Source: Halobaculum sp. CBA1158 (GTDB lineage: Archaea > Halobacteriota > Halobacteria > Halobacteriales > Haloferacaceae). Taken from it: a stretch of 64,000 nucleotides of DNA. The DNA lies in NCBI RefSeq assembly GCF_021431925.1, contig NZ_CP090371.1:2542001-2606000 (forward strand), in the 5' to 3' direction. The notes beneath the pieces are model-generated. The model made no database searches and was not told where the DNA came from. It saw only the letters and a list, made by a program, of their open reading frames with translations. Every line of letters begins with the position of its first letter. Positions within the stretch are counted from its first letter, which is position 1. A program made the position numbers and the translations under genes. Shown piece after piece: positions 49,259-57,798 of this stretch.

Positions 49259-50284
49259 TCACAGGTCGCGGACGGCGTCGACCGCGTCGGCGACGGGCGG
49301 CGCGTCGAACCACTCGGTTCCCGTGTAGGCGTTCGCGCCCGCGGCGTACATGTCGGCGATGCGATCGACCGCGTCCGGGTCGAGCGCCGGCGGCTCGATC
49401 GAGCACAGCGACCGCCAGTCGGCGACGTTCTCCTCGTCGGCCCGCGCCTTCGCCTCGCTCACGGCCTCGACCCACGCCGGGGCGACCCGCTTGTAGTGCT
49501 GGCGGACGACCTCCTTGGACACCTCCTGGCCGTCGTACGCGAAGCGGTTCTCGTCGAACGTCCCCACCACGTCGGCGACGCGCACCTCGCCGTCGACGTA
49601 CACGCACTCGATCTTGCCGTCCTCGTGGACGAACCCGGCCTCGGCGGCGCGCGCTGTCACGACCTCGTTCACCTCGCGGGCGACCGACTCCAGCGCGGCG
49701 ATCCGGGCCGCCCCGGCGATCCGGTCGGCCTCGTCGCGGTCGAGGTAGCGGTCCTGTTCCTCGTACTTCGTCGAGAACTCGACGACCGGCTCGGGGAGGT
49801 CGACGACCCCGTCGGGCCACTCGTCGCGGTCGACGCCCGCCTCGCGCGGGGTCGCCCGCGATCTGAGGCTGGAGCCGACGGGGACCGTGTTGCGAAAGAC
49901 GATCTCCAGGGGGATCACGTAGCCGGCGGCGTCGCGGACGGCGTCGTGGAAGGCGTCGTAGTCGTAGGTCCCCGTCGCCTCGCGGAAGGGGAGACCCGGC
50001 ACCGTCGCGAGATCGATAGCGAGCTCTCGAGGCGGCTCGTCGACCGCCGACAGCGGCTCGGCGTCCGGGCCGACGCCGCGGTAGTGCGTGGGGACGCCGG
50101 CGTCCTCCAGCAGCTCGAAGTTGTACGCGCCCATCGTGCAGAGGCTCGCGCCCTTGCCAGGGATCGGGTCGGGCATCTTCCCCCAGTCGAACACGGAGTA
50201 GTCGTCGGTGAAGGCGAACCGGCCCGCGCCGAGGTCGTCGTCGGTCGGCTCGCGCTCGACGACGAACTCCTTGACGCTCGTCAT
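49259..50284 (-). CDS. purC: SAICAR synthetase (phosphoribosylaminoimidazole-succinocarboxamide synthase)
   Basis: A 341-residue enzyme joining aspartate to CAIR in purine synthesis. Family segments include [37 protein letters not shown] and [20 protein letters not shown]. It is longer than bacterial PurC (about 240 residues), as is usual in haloarchaea, with a C-terminal extension carrying AMP-site-like residues. It belongs to the local purine set with purS and purQ but has its own promoter. Confidence 0.93.
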   Translation of the reverse strand: MTSVKEFVVEREPTDDDLGAGRFAFTDDYSVFDWGKMPDPIPGKGASLCTMGAYNFELLEDAGVPTHYRGVGPDAEPLSAVDEPPRELAIDLATVPGLPFREATGTYDYDAFHDAVRDAAGYVIPLEIVFRNTVPVGSSLRSRATPREAGVDRDEWPDGVVDLPEPVVEFSTKYEEQDRYLDRDEADRIAGAARIAALESVAREVNEVVTARAAEAGFVHEDGKIECVYVDGEVRVADVVGTFDENRFAYDGQEVSKEVVRQHYKRVAPAWVEAVSEAKARADEENVADWRSLCSIEPPALDPDAVDRIADMYAAGANAYTGTEWFDAPPVADAVDAVRDL

Positions 50285-50387
50285 GGTCGGAGGCGCGGGC
50301 GCGGAGGTGAAGAATCCTTCCACTCTCGTGCGTATATCTGGAGAGGCGGAACCCCATATATCCATGTTCGTGGGACGATCGCGGGCG

Positions 50388-51815
50388 CTACTCGTCCGGC
50401 ACGACCGTCCCGGGGTTGAGGGTCCCGTTCGGATCCAGCGCGTCCTTGACCGCCCGCATCGCCTCGACGGCGGCCTCGCCGTGTTCCCGTTCCAGGTACG
50501 TCCGCTTGCCCGCGCCGATGCCGTGTTCGCCGGTGGCGGTGCCGCCGAGTTCCAGCGCACGCTCGACCAGTTCGCCGTAGGCGGCCTCCGCGCGGGCGAC
50601 CTCGTCGGGATCGTCCGGGTCCCGGAGGACGAAGTAGTGGAGGTTGCCGTCGCCGGCGTGGCCGAAGCAGGGGACGAACAGGTCGTACTCGTCGGCGACG
50701 TCCTTCACCGCCCGGATCATCTCCGGGTACGAGCCGATCGGGACGGTCACGTCGCCCGGCTGGCCCATCTCGCGGTCGGGGTCGTACGCCTCGGCCGCGT
50801 ACGTGATGTCCTTGCGCGCCTGCCACAGCTCCCCCATTCGGTCGCCGGCGGCCATCTCGAACGCCGCCACGTCGTGGGCCTCGAAGACCGCCCGGCAGAA
50901 GTCGATCTCCTCGTCGATCCCGTGGTTCGCGTGGAACTCGACGAACACCATCGGACGCTCGGGGAGGGCGGCGTCGCTGTAGTCGTTGGCGAGCATCGCG
51001 GTCTCGGCGTCGAACAGTTCGATCTTCGCCACGTCGACGCCGGCGGTGACGGCGTCGGAGATGGCCGCGGTCGCGTCGTCGAGCGTCGGGAAGGTCGCGC
51101 GGCCGCCCCGGATCTGCTCGGGGCGACCCGCCAGTTCCAGGGTGGCGCGCGTGACGATCCCGAGGGTTCCCTCGCCGCCGACGATCAGCTCCTTCAGGTT
51201 GTAGCCGGAGGAGGACTTCGCGGCCTTCGAGCCCACGGTCGTGACCGAGCCGTCGGCGAGCACGACCTCCAGTTCGAGCACCCAGTCGGCCACCTCGCCG
51301 TACTTCACCGTCCCCATTCCGGAGGCGTCGGTGGCGATCATCCCGCCGATCGTGGAGATGTCGCCGGAGGAGGGCAACGGCGGGAAGAACAGCCCGTGGC
51401 TCGCGACCGCCTCGTCCACGTCCGCGCCGATCGCGCCCGGCCCCACGTCGACCTGGAGGTCGTCGGGGCGGATCTCGCGGACCTCGTCCATCCGGGTCAC
51501 GTCGAGGCTGATCCCGGCGCGTGCGGGGACAGCACCGTCCTCCAGCCCGGTGCCGGCGGCGTAGGGCGTCACGGGGACGCCGCGCTCGTCCGCGGCGGCG
51601 ACGACCGACGACACGTCCGCGGTCGACTCCGGGTACACGACCGCGTCGGGTCGGACGGCGTCGGCGTCGTCGGTGGCGTAGTCGGTGGCGTGGTCGTCGC
51701 GGTCGGCGTTCCCGAGGCTGACCTCCCCGTCGAGCGCGAGGTCCGCGAGGAAGCCCACGTCGTGGTCGAGTCGGGCGGGCGACGCGTCCCCCGCCGCTCC
51801 CGTCTCGCGTGTCAT
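50388..51815 (-). CDS. FAD-linked 2-hydroxyacid dehydrogenase (GlcD / D-lactate type)
   Basis: A 475-residue FAD-linked oxidase. The PCMH-type FAD domain (about 55-230) has [20 protein letters not shown] and [39 protein letters not shown] and [20 protein letters not shown] are family hallmarks. The C-terminal cap has [16 protein letters not shown] and [18 protein letters not shown]. It oxidises D-lactate or glycolate with a quinone or electron-transfer acceptor. No GlcE/GlcF-like genes are adjacent. Confidence 0.9.
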   Translation of the reverse strand: MTRETGAAGDASPARLDHDVGFLADLALDGEVSLGNADRDDHATDYATDDADAVRPDAVVYPESTADVSSVVAAADERGVPVTPYAAGTGLEDGAVPARAGISLDVTRMDEVREIRPDDLQVDVGPGAIGADVDEAVASHGLFFPPLPSSGDISTIGGMIATDASGMGTVKYGEVADWVLELEVVLADGSVTTVGSKAAKSSSGYNLKELIVGGEGTLGIVTRATLELAGRPEQIRGGRATFPTLDDATAAISDAVTAGVDVAKIELFDAETAMLANDYSDAALPERPMVFVEFHANHGIDEEIDFCRAVFEAHDVAAFEMAAGDRMGELWQARKDITYAAEAYDPDREMGQPGDVTVPIGSYPEMIRAVKDVADEYDLFVPCFGHAGDGNLHYFVLRDPDDPDEVARAEAAYGELVERALELGGTATGEHGIGAGKRTYLEREHGEAAVEAMRAVKDALDPNGTLNPGTVVPDE

Positions 51816-51933
51816 TACCTCACACGCACGTCCGGGCCGGCATCAACGCATCGGTGCCGCGGGCGGTGTGCCGAGGACAGTTCCGAGAGTCCGCGGCCGC
51901 CACGTTTACTTCCGCAGCCGGGGGAGCCCGACC

Positions 51934-52452
51934 ATGACGGCGCAGCCGCGGGCCGGCGAGATGCTGGTCGGAGCGTACCTCAAGCTGATCGAGGAGTGCG
52001 AGATCGTCGCGTACGGGCAACACTCCCCGCTGGAGGGCGAACAGATCGAGGTCGACGTGATCGGCGTCCAACCGAGCGGCGACCGGGAGGTCGTCACCTG
52101 CGAGGTCGCGACCCACCTTCGGGGCCTCGGGTACGGCACCGCCGAGGAGAACGGCGACCGGGTGGCGGCGAAGTTCGAGAACGCGGAGCGGTACGTCGAC
52201 CGCGTGTTCGGACCCGCCGAGACGCATCGCTTCCAGTTCTGGAGCCCGAACGTGCCGCCGGCGTCCGAGGCGGCGCTCCGAGAGGTCGCGACCGACTTCG
52301 GTTCGCGGAACGACTCCGAACTCGAGTTGGTCGTCAACGACGAGTACGCCGACCGGGTCGAGGAGCTGCGGGCGGCGGCGGCCTCGACGTACGCCCAGCG
52401 GAACGAACTCGCGTTCCGGTTCCTCCAGATACTGGAGCACGTCCGGGAGTGA
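51934..52452 (+). CDS. Conserved protein of unknown function, possible nuclease-like fold
   Basis: A 172-residue protein. Residues 5-70 show a helix (GAYLKLIEECEIVAYGQHSP) followed by strands with acidic residues (QIEVDVIGVQPSGDREVVTC, then EVATHLRGLGYG), an arrangement reminiscent of the PD-(D/E)xK fold, but the canonical lysine is missing. The C-terminus is helical (QRNELAFRFLQILEHV). It is 56 bp upstream of cofH on the same strand. Assignment to any family is uncertain. Confidence 0.65.
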   Translation: MTAQPRAGEMLVGAYLKLIEECEIVAYGQHSPLEGEQIEVDVIGVQPSGDREVVTCEVATHLRGLGYGTAEENGDRVAAKFENAERYVDRVFGPAETHRFQFWSPNVPPASEAALREVATDFGSRNDSELELVVNDEYADRVEELRAAAASTYAQRNELAFRFLQILEHVRE

Positions 52453-52508
52453 GGCGACGGTGGCCGCGACCGGCCCGTTTTTCACGGCGTGTCGACACCG
52501 ATCCGACG

Positions 52509-53900
52509 ATGACGCGACCGTCAGCCGCGAACCTCGAGCCCGACGACCTGGGGTTCGAGCACGTCCCCGAGACCGACCAGTCGTTCGAGAACGCGCTGGC
52601 GAAGGCGCGCGACGGGACACGGCTGACGGTCGACGACGCGGTCGAACTGCTCACCACCGGCAGCGACGCCCCCGGTATCGACCGCGAGCGCAAGGAGGCG
52701 GTGCTGGAGACCGCCGACCGCCGCCGCGCCGAGGTCGTCGGCGACGAGGTGACGTTCGTCGCCAACCTCAACAACAACGTCACGACCGCCTGCAATACCG
52801 GCTGTCTGTTCTGCAATTTCAAGGACACCGCCCACCGGTTCGAGGCCGACCACGACGGCGAGCACGCGGGGTTCACCAAGACGCCCGCGGAGTCGCGAGA
52901 GGCCGTCGCCGCCGCCCTCGACCGCGGGATCTACGAAGTCACGTCCGTCTCCGGGCTCCACCCGGCGTTCGCGCTGAACGACGAGCACCACGAGATCCTC
53001 CGCGGCGTCGAGGACGCCGCCAGCGCGGTGAACTACAAGCCGCCGGAGACGTACGCGACCGACCCCGGCACCTACGTCGAGCAGATGAACGCGATGAGCG
53101 TCGACGGCGTCCACCTCCACTCGATGACGCCCGAGGAGGCGTACCACGCGCGACGGGGCACCGACTGGGACTACGAGCAGGTGTACCGGGCCCTCGCCGA
53201 CGCCGGCCTCGACTCCGCCCCCGGCACCGCCGCCGAGATCCTCGTCGACGAGGTTCGGGACGTGATCTGCCCCGGGAAGATCGACACCGGCGACTGGATC
53301 GAGGCGATGGAAGGCGCGATGGCCGCCGGGCTCGACACCACCGCGACGATCATGTACGGCCACGTGGACAACGAGATGCACCGCGCGATGCACCTGAAGC
53401 GCGTGCGCGACCTCCAGGACCGCACCGGCGGCATTACGGAGTTCGTTCCCCTCTCCTTTGTCCACGAGCGCACGCCGCTGTACGAGCACGGCGTCGTCGA
53501 CGGCGGCGCGAGCGACGCCGAGGACGAACTGCTGATCGCCGTCTCCCGGCTGTTCCTCGACAACGTCGAGAACGTTCAGACCTCGTGGGTGAAGTACGGC
53601 GACGAGAAGGCGCTGAAGACGCTCTCGTGTGGCGCGAACGACTTCATGGGCACCATCCTCTCCGAGGAGATCACCAAGCGCGCGGGCGGCTCCTACGGCG
53701 AGTTCCGAAGCTTCGACGACTACGTCGACCTGATCACGTCGGTGGGTCGGATCCCGGTCGAGCGCTCGACCGACTACCGGACCCGCCGCCGGATCGACCC
53801 CGACGAGGGTCCGCCGTTCGGCCCGACGCTCGGCCCGAGGGCCGACGGGACGCCCCTCCTCAGCGAGCGCGAGCGCGCGGAGCGAGGCCGAGCGAAGTGA
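52509..53900 (+). CDS. cofH: 5-amino-6-(D-ribitylamino)uracil-L-tyrosine 4-hydroxyphenyl transferase (FO synthase subunit 2)
   Basis: A 463-residue radical SAM enzyme of coenzyme F420 synthesis. The [4Fe-4S] motif is TACNTGCLFCNF (C-x3-C-x2-C). VDGVHLHSMTPEEAYHARRG and FVPLSFVHERTPLYEHG are CofH-like rather than CofG-like. The partner cofG is not in the window. The last ~25 residues (LLSERERAERGRAK) merge with the common CGAGCG-type downstream sequence, so the true C-terminus may be shorter functionally. Confidence 0.87.
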   Translation: MTRPSAANLEPDDLGFEHVPETDQSFENALAKARDGTRLTVDDAVELLTTGSDAPGIDRERKEAVLETADRRRAEVVGDEVTFVANLNNNVTTACNTGCLFCNFKDTAHRFEADHDGEHAGFTKTPAESREAVAAALDRGIYEVTSVSGLHPAFALNDEHHEILRGVEDAASAVNYKPPETYATDPGTYVEQMNAMSVDGVHLHSMTPEEAYHARRGTDWDYEQVYRALADAGLDSAPGTAAEILVDEVRDVICPGKIDTGDWIEAMEGAMAAGLDTTATIMYGHVDNEMHRAMHLKRVRDLQDRTGGITEFVPLSFVHERTPLYEHGVVDGGASDAEDELLIAVSRLFLDNVENVQTSWVKYGDEKALKTLSCGANDFMGTILSEEITKRAGGSYGEFRSFDDYVDLITSVGRIPVERSTDYRTRRRIDPDEGPPFGPTLGPRADGTPLLSERERAERGRAK

Positions 53901-54182
53901 GGCCTCGATGGGAACGGGGAGGGACGACCCGTGAGCGAGCGGGCGGGAGAGACGGCGACGGCAGACGACTGAGGCGAAGGTGCGCCATCCGAGCCCTCGG
54001 CGACCCGGACGGCGCGCGTTTCTTGACTGACAACCATCGCATACGGGTCAGTCCGGTCGCGACGATCCCCCGTCCGAGCCACGGGTGGGACTGAAAGGGG
54101 CCGGGGGCTTTCGCGGTCGTCGTCGTCGCAGTCGATGCCGCGGTATCCGCACCGCGGATGTCTCCACAAACGAACCCGAGGA
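53901..54182. other. 282-bp gene-free region with short repeats
   Basis: Contains purine-rich, hairpin-prone CGAGCG/GGAGCGAG sequence near 53860-53990 and the string GTGGGACTGAAAGGGG at 54085-54100 followed by a GC-rich tract. No gene is supported. Confidence 0.5.
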
Positions 54183-54572
54183 CTAGTCCTTGCCGAACCG
54201 GATCCCGTCGTCCACCAGCCGGTAGTTCCGTTCCCGGTCGATCCGTTCGGCGAGCCAGTCGACCTCGTACACCTGTCCCGCGAGTTCGATGTAGAGGTCG
54301 CGCCACGCGATGGCGTAGATGGGCGACTGCCCCCACGCTCGCAGTTCGGGGACGAACTCGTCGTACGTCTCGGCGCGCCCCTCGGCGTACTCCAGGAAGT
54401 CGACGGCGACCGAGGCCGCCTCGGCCTCGTCGGCGGCGGCCTCGAAGCCCTCCTCCAGCGCGCGCCGGTAGCCGGCGACCGCCCGACGGAGGTCCTCCTC
54501 TGCGGTACCGTCGTCGTCGGGCAGCGATTCGAGCACGCCCCGGGGGATCCCCAGGTCGACATCGACGTCCAT
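54183..54572 (-). CDS. Conserved haloarchaeal protein of unknown function
   Basis: A 129-residue acidic, mostly helical protein (EDLRRAVAGYRRALEEGFEA, VAVDFLEYAEGRAETYDEFV) with a C-terminal aromatic segment (AIAWRDLYIELAGQVYEVDW). The ATG at 54572 is the only good start. No family is recognised. Confidence 0.68.
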   Translation of the reverse strand: MDVDVDLGIPRGVLESLPDDDGTAEEDLRRAVAGYRRALEEGFEAAADEAEAASVAVDFLEYAEGRAETYDEFVPELRAWGQSPIYAIAWRDLYIELAGQVYEVDWLAERIDRERNYRLVDDGIRFGKD

Positions 54573-54617
54573 GCCATCGGGTTCGCCGGGCGCGAGTAAA
54601 GGCTTCCGTCGCCGGGG

Positions 54618-54703
54618 TCGCGACCCGTCGAGAATCGTCGCGACCCGTCGAGAATCGTCGCGACCGGCTGCTGAGAATCGTCGCGACCGGCCGTCGAGAG
54701 ACC
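54618..54703. repeat. 20-bp tandem repeat with variants
   Basis: TCGCGACCCGTCGAGAATCG occurs twice in a row (54618-54637 and 54638-54657). A 23-bp variant (54658-54680) and a diverged copy (54681-54703) follow. It lies between two minus-strand genes. Confidence 0.8.
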
Positions 54704-54706
54704 TCG

Positions 54707-54892
54707 TTACGGTCCGTCCGAGGACGCCGCCATCGACGATCCGTCGAGAAACGCCGAGAGGTCGCGGGCGCACGACCGACACAGTAGCACCCGGAGGTCG
54801 CCGTCGGGCGCGATCCCGTCGATCGCGGCGTACTCGTCGCCCGGGCGGATGCTCGCCCCGCAGCGGTCGCAGTCGTGAGCGCGTCTGAGCAC
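54707..54892 (-). CDS. Zinc-finger micro-protein with Cys4 site
   Basis: A 61-residue protein: CDRCG near residue 8 and CRSC near residue 38 make a Cys4 zinc site around a beta hairpin (GDEYAAIDGIAPDGDLRVLL). The start is GTG (54892-54890). The C-terminal ~15 residues are polar. Its fold resembles LIM- or HNH-like knuckles of small haloarchaeal zinc proteins. Function is unknown. Confidence 0.7.
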   Translation of the reverse strand: MLRRAHDCDRCGASIRPGDEYAAIDGIAPDGDLRVLLCRSCARDLSAFLDGSSMAASSDGP

Positions 54893-54928
54893 GGTCGCCT
54901 CACCGGATGGCCGGGCGACGCCGGACGA

Positions 54929-55114
54929 TCAGATGTACCCCAGCGTGCTCGCCACCAGGCCGATGACGAACAGCGCGACCGCGACCGTCGTCAGTTCCAT
55001 TCTGATCGTCCCGTCGCTCCCCTCGCCGCTGGCGCGGAGCACGACGACCAGGCCGACGAGCGCGACGATCAACACGACGGCGCTGTACACCGTGTTCAGT
55101 AGCGCAGATACCAT
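54929..55114 (-). CDS. 61-residue two-helix membrane protein
   Basis: Two membrane helices (about 6-27, LNTVYSAVVLIVALVGLVVV, and 41-60, LTTVAVALFVIGLVASTLGY) joined by a short polar loop (RASGEGSDGTIRME). Starts with ATG at 55114. It is upstream of the zinc micro-protein on the same strand. Function is unknown. Confidence 0.68.
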   Translation of the reverse strand: MVSALLNTVYSAVVLIVALVGLVVVLRASGEGSDGTIRMELTTVAVALFVIGLVASTLGYI

Positions 55115-55208
55115 GCCCCGTGGGTCACACCGACGGCTAATAAACGTCGGTGTCGTCGGCGCTTCCGCGGGAGGAATCTATATCCGGCCGGGACGCCGAC
55201 GGCGGGGT

Positions 55209-55613
55209 ATGCGAATGGAACTGCGGGTCTGCAAGCACTGTCTCGCCGGCGAGCACGGCAACCCCTCGAAGACGAAGGTCTCCAACGACATGGTGGAGTG
55301 CGCCGAGACGGTCCGGGAGTACAAGGACCTCATCGGCCTCGACGCCATCTACATCACGAAGGTCACAGAAGGCGACAGCGGCGCGGCCCAGGCCCTGCCG
55401 GCGGTCGTCGCCAGCATCGAGGGCAACCAGATCCAGCTGTCGGACACCCAACTGGTCATGGAGGACGACGACGGCAACATGCTGGTGTACCCTGAGCCGA
55501 AGGATATCCTCGAGGTGCTCACGCGCAACGTCGAGCAGGTCAACACCCACACGGACAACGACGTGACCGTCGACCTCAGCGAGGAGGCCCTGAGCCTCGG
55601 CGTCGAGGCGTAA
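55209..55613 (+). CDS. Conserved protein of unknown function with CKHC motif
   Basis: A 134-residue protein. The N-terminus has CKHCLAGEHGNPSKTKV, a Cys-x2-Cys with nearby His that could bind metal, and another Cys in MVECAETV. The middle is alpha/beta (YITKVTEGDSGAAQALPAVV, QIQLSDTQLVMEDDDGNMLV). The C-terminal acidic helix ends SLGVEA. ATGs at 55209 and 55215 are both possible. No family is recognised. Confidence 0.65.
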   Translation: MRMELRVCKHCLAGEHGNPSKTKVSNDMVECAETVREYKDLIGLDAIYITKVTEGDSGAAQALPAVVASIEGNQIQLSDTQLVMEDDDGNMLVYPEPKDILEVLTRNVEQVNTHTDNDVTVDLSEEALSLGVEA

Positions 55614-55670
55614 TCGACTCCGGCCCAGCACGCCCCGGACGCAGCACGCTCCGACCGCTCGAACGGGCGC

Positions 55671-56099
55671 TCAGACCGGTATCGACACGTCCCGCTTCCC
55701 GATCCAGTACTCCCCGGCCGCGAGCGCCGCGTACGCGGGGACGTAGACGGGAGCGAACACGAACACGAAGAGGAACCCCGGGGAGTCGCCCTGTCCCGAC
55801 CCGATCGGCGGGAACTCAACCAACACGTGCCAGAACAGGAGGATCGCGGCCAACAGCACGGCCGGACTCCTCAGGTTCGCCCGAAGCCACAGGAAGACGG
55901 GGACGCCGACCGTCCCGAGGGCGAACGCCGACTGGATCGCGATCGCGTGCCACAGCGTCCCGGAGATCGAGACGCCCGACGACGGGAGCAGGCTGTAGCC
56001 GAACACGACGAGCGTGTAGGCGACGCTGACCGCGCTGGCGACGAGGACGGCGCGGACCGTGCGCTGTTGGACCGGCACGCCGCGATGGAGGGCGCGCAT
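55671..56099 (-). CDS. Four-helix membrane protein, unknown function
   Basis: A 142-residue protein with four hydrophobic helices (VRAVLVASAVSVAYTLVVFG, WHAIAIQSAFALGTVGVPVF, VLLAAILLFWHVLVEF, FVFVFAPVYVPAYAALAAGE). ATG 56099 is chosen; a Met at 56174 would add 25 polar residues. Function is unknown. Confidence 0.62.
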   Translation of the reverse strand: MRALHRGVPVQQRTVRAVLVASAVSVAYTLVVFGYSLLPSSGVSISGTLWHAIAIQSAFALGTVGVPVFLWLRANLRSPAVLLAAILLFWHVLVEFPPIGSGQGDSPGFLFVFVFAPVYVPAYAALAAGEYWIGKRDVSIPV

Positions 56100-56255
56100 G
56101 CGTCGTGACTCGTCGGCGAGGTTGTAAGTCTGATCGTCGCCGAGAACGGGGGAACCCCTGTTCGTCGCCGGCAACGGGAGAGCCGTCGCCCGCGATCGCG
56201 TGAGTCGAGGAAGAACGCGGTGACGGCGCGAGCACGGACGCGCCGCCGTCGGTCC

Positions 56256-56349
56256 GAGCCGGCTTCGCCGGCTCGCCGTGTTCGTTGGCGGCGGACCCCG
56301 AGGAGTCCGCCGCCGTTACTCCGAGACGCTCGCTTCGCTCGCGTCTCGC
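56256..56349. repeat. Hairpin cluster beyond the formate dehydrogenase operon
   Basis: Three inverted repeats in ~95 bp: CGAGCCGGC/GCCGGCTCG with a TTC loop; GGCGGCGGAC/GTCCGCCGCC with an 8-base loop; and CGAGACGC/GCGTCTCG with an 11-base loop. They lie just downstream of the stop at 56351 (minus strand), the same position relative to the gene as the array after the aldehyde oxidoreductase. A transcription-end function is possible. Confidence 0.6.
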
Positions 56350-56350
56350 C

Positions 56351-57358
56351 TCAGTCGTCGGATTCGACGTGCCCGCCGTCGGCGGCGGTCGTCGGCTCCG
56401 AGGCCTCCTGTTCGAGCTGCTTCTGCCAGCGGACGCGCAGGAGGTTGCCGTACATCTGCAGCACCATGCCCAGCAGCAGCACGAACATCCCGGCGTTGAT
56501 CCCGACGGTCAGCAGGATGTCCGTCGGACCCCCGCCGATCGCGATGTCGCGCGGCACGGGATAGCCCTCGTCGAACAGGCTACCCAGCAGCACCGAGACG
56601 ATGCCGATCACCGTCAGCGCGCCGATGACGGTCGACGCCATGTTCCAGGAGGGAGCCAGCTCGAGCCGCTCGATGCCGGTCCCCTCGGCGTCGTCGTCGT
56701 GCTGTTCGGGGATCATCGACTTCGGGATGAACGCCTTGACCTCCACCGGGTACAGCGCCGGGTGGAAGCCGTGCTCGAAGATGTGGAACATCACGCCCAT
56801 CAGCATGATGACGCCCAGCAGGCCGTGGAACGTGACGAACGCCGCGGCGGCGGTCTTCGTCGCCAACAGCCCCATCACGCCGGTCTTCGACCAGATGAGG
56901 ATCCCCGAGATCGAAAGCAGCGTCAGCTCGATCGCGAAGATGAACACGACGCCCTTCCCGATGTAGGTGAGAAGCGGGATCTCGTCGGCCGTGCCGCCCG
57001 CGAACTGGCGGGCGTTCGGGTGGCGCTCGTCCGAGTTCCCCAACAGGAACTGCACGTCCTGGATGAACGCGTCGAAGTCGCTCTTCGACGGCAGGATCTC
57101 GCGGAAGTTCCCGCGGCCGGTGTCGGTCGTGATCATCATCAGCATCCAGAAGACGATGAGCGCGAGCAGGCCCGCGCCGGCGACTCGGTGGACCGCGGAG
57201 ACGCCGGTCGCGCCGCCCATGAGGCCGACCATCCACCACAGTTCGTCGTTGAACATGAGGCTGTAGCCCGAGAAGAACAGGACGAACACGTCCAACGCCA
57301 GCAGCGTGTGGAACGTGGTCGTCATCTTGCTGAACTTCCCGTGGTCGAGTTGCGTCAT
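56351..57358 (-). CDS. Formate dehydrogenase membrane subunit (cytochrome b type)
   Basis: A 335-residue integral membrane protein with six predicted helices. The first four (starting FHTLLALDVFVLFFSGYSLM and VHRVAGAGLLALIVF) carry histidines in the pattern of a formate dehydrogenase-N gamma / cytochrome b556 subunit, including FVTFHGLLGV and HIFEHGFHPALYPVE. Two more helices follow. The tail ends AADGGHVESDD. It should pass electrons from the ferredoxin subunit to quinone. The start overlaps the preceding gene by 4 bp. Confidence 0.85.
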   Translation of the reverse strand: MTQLDHGKFSKMTTTFHTLLALDVFVLFFSGYSLMFNDELWWMVGLMGGATGVSAVHRVAGAGLLALIVFWMLMMITTDTGRGNFREILPSKSDFDAFIQDVQFLLGNSDERHPNARQFAGGTADEIPLLTYIGKGVVFIFAIELTLLSISGILIWSKTGVMGLLATKTAAAAFVTFHGLLGVIMLMGVMFHIFEHGFHPALYPVEVKAFIPKSMIPEQHDDDAEGTGIERLELAPSWNMASTVIGALTVIGIVSVLLGSLFDEGYPVPRDIAIGGGPTDILLTVGINAGMFVLLLGMVLQMYGNLLRVRWQKQLEQEASEPTTAADGGHVESDD

Positions 57359-57798
57359 GGGGCCTCACCTCCGTCGGTCGCGGCGTCGCCGTCGGCCTGT
57401 CCGTCCGCGTCGCCCGCGACGTGGCCGCCGTCGGCGGCGACGGCGCTCGACTCCGAGTCACCGGGCTGGCGCATCCGCGCGGCGAGCCGGCGGAACGCTC
57501 CCCAATGGAGGAACACCATGAACAGGATGAACACGCCCATGATCACGTCGGCCGCGTGCGTGATCGCGATGAGGAAGTCGAGCCAGGCGATCTGGTTCCC
57601 GGAGGTCCAGTCGGAGCCGACGCCCGCGTTCGCGCCCTCGGCGACGGGCTGGATGCGGAACAGCTCCTCGTAGAAGATCGCGAAGTCCGACGCCCACCAC
57701 AGGATCAGCGCCGTCACCGCGACGGCGATCGCGGCGTTGATCGCGATCGCGGCGCGCGGGTACCCCTTCGTCTCCGGGAGGTGGTCGCGGTAGCTCAT
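57355..57798 (-). CDS. Small membrane subunit of the formate dehydrogenase complex
   Basis: A 147-residue protein with two hydrophobic helices (about 16-35, AIAINAAIAVAVTALILWWA, and 75-100, FLIAITHAADVIMGVFILFM). The second helix includes a His that might ligate heme. The tail contains AADGGHV, the same heptapeptide as in the larger membrane subunit. It overlaps both neighbours by 4 bp, so all four genes are translationally coupled or nearly so. The precise role is inferred from position. Confidence 0.75.
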   Translation of the reverse strand: MSYRDHLPETKGYPRAAIAINAAIAVAVTALILWWASDFAIFYEELFRIQPVAEGANAGVGSDWTSGNQIAWLDFLIAITHAADVIMGVFILFMVFLHWGAFRRLAARMRQPGDSESSAVAADGGHVAGDADGQADGDAATDGGEAP

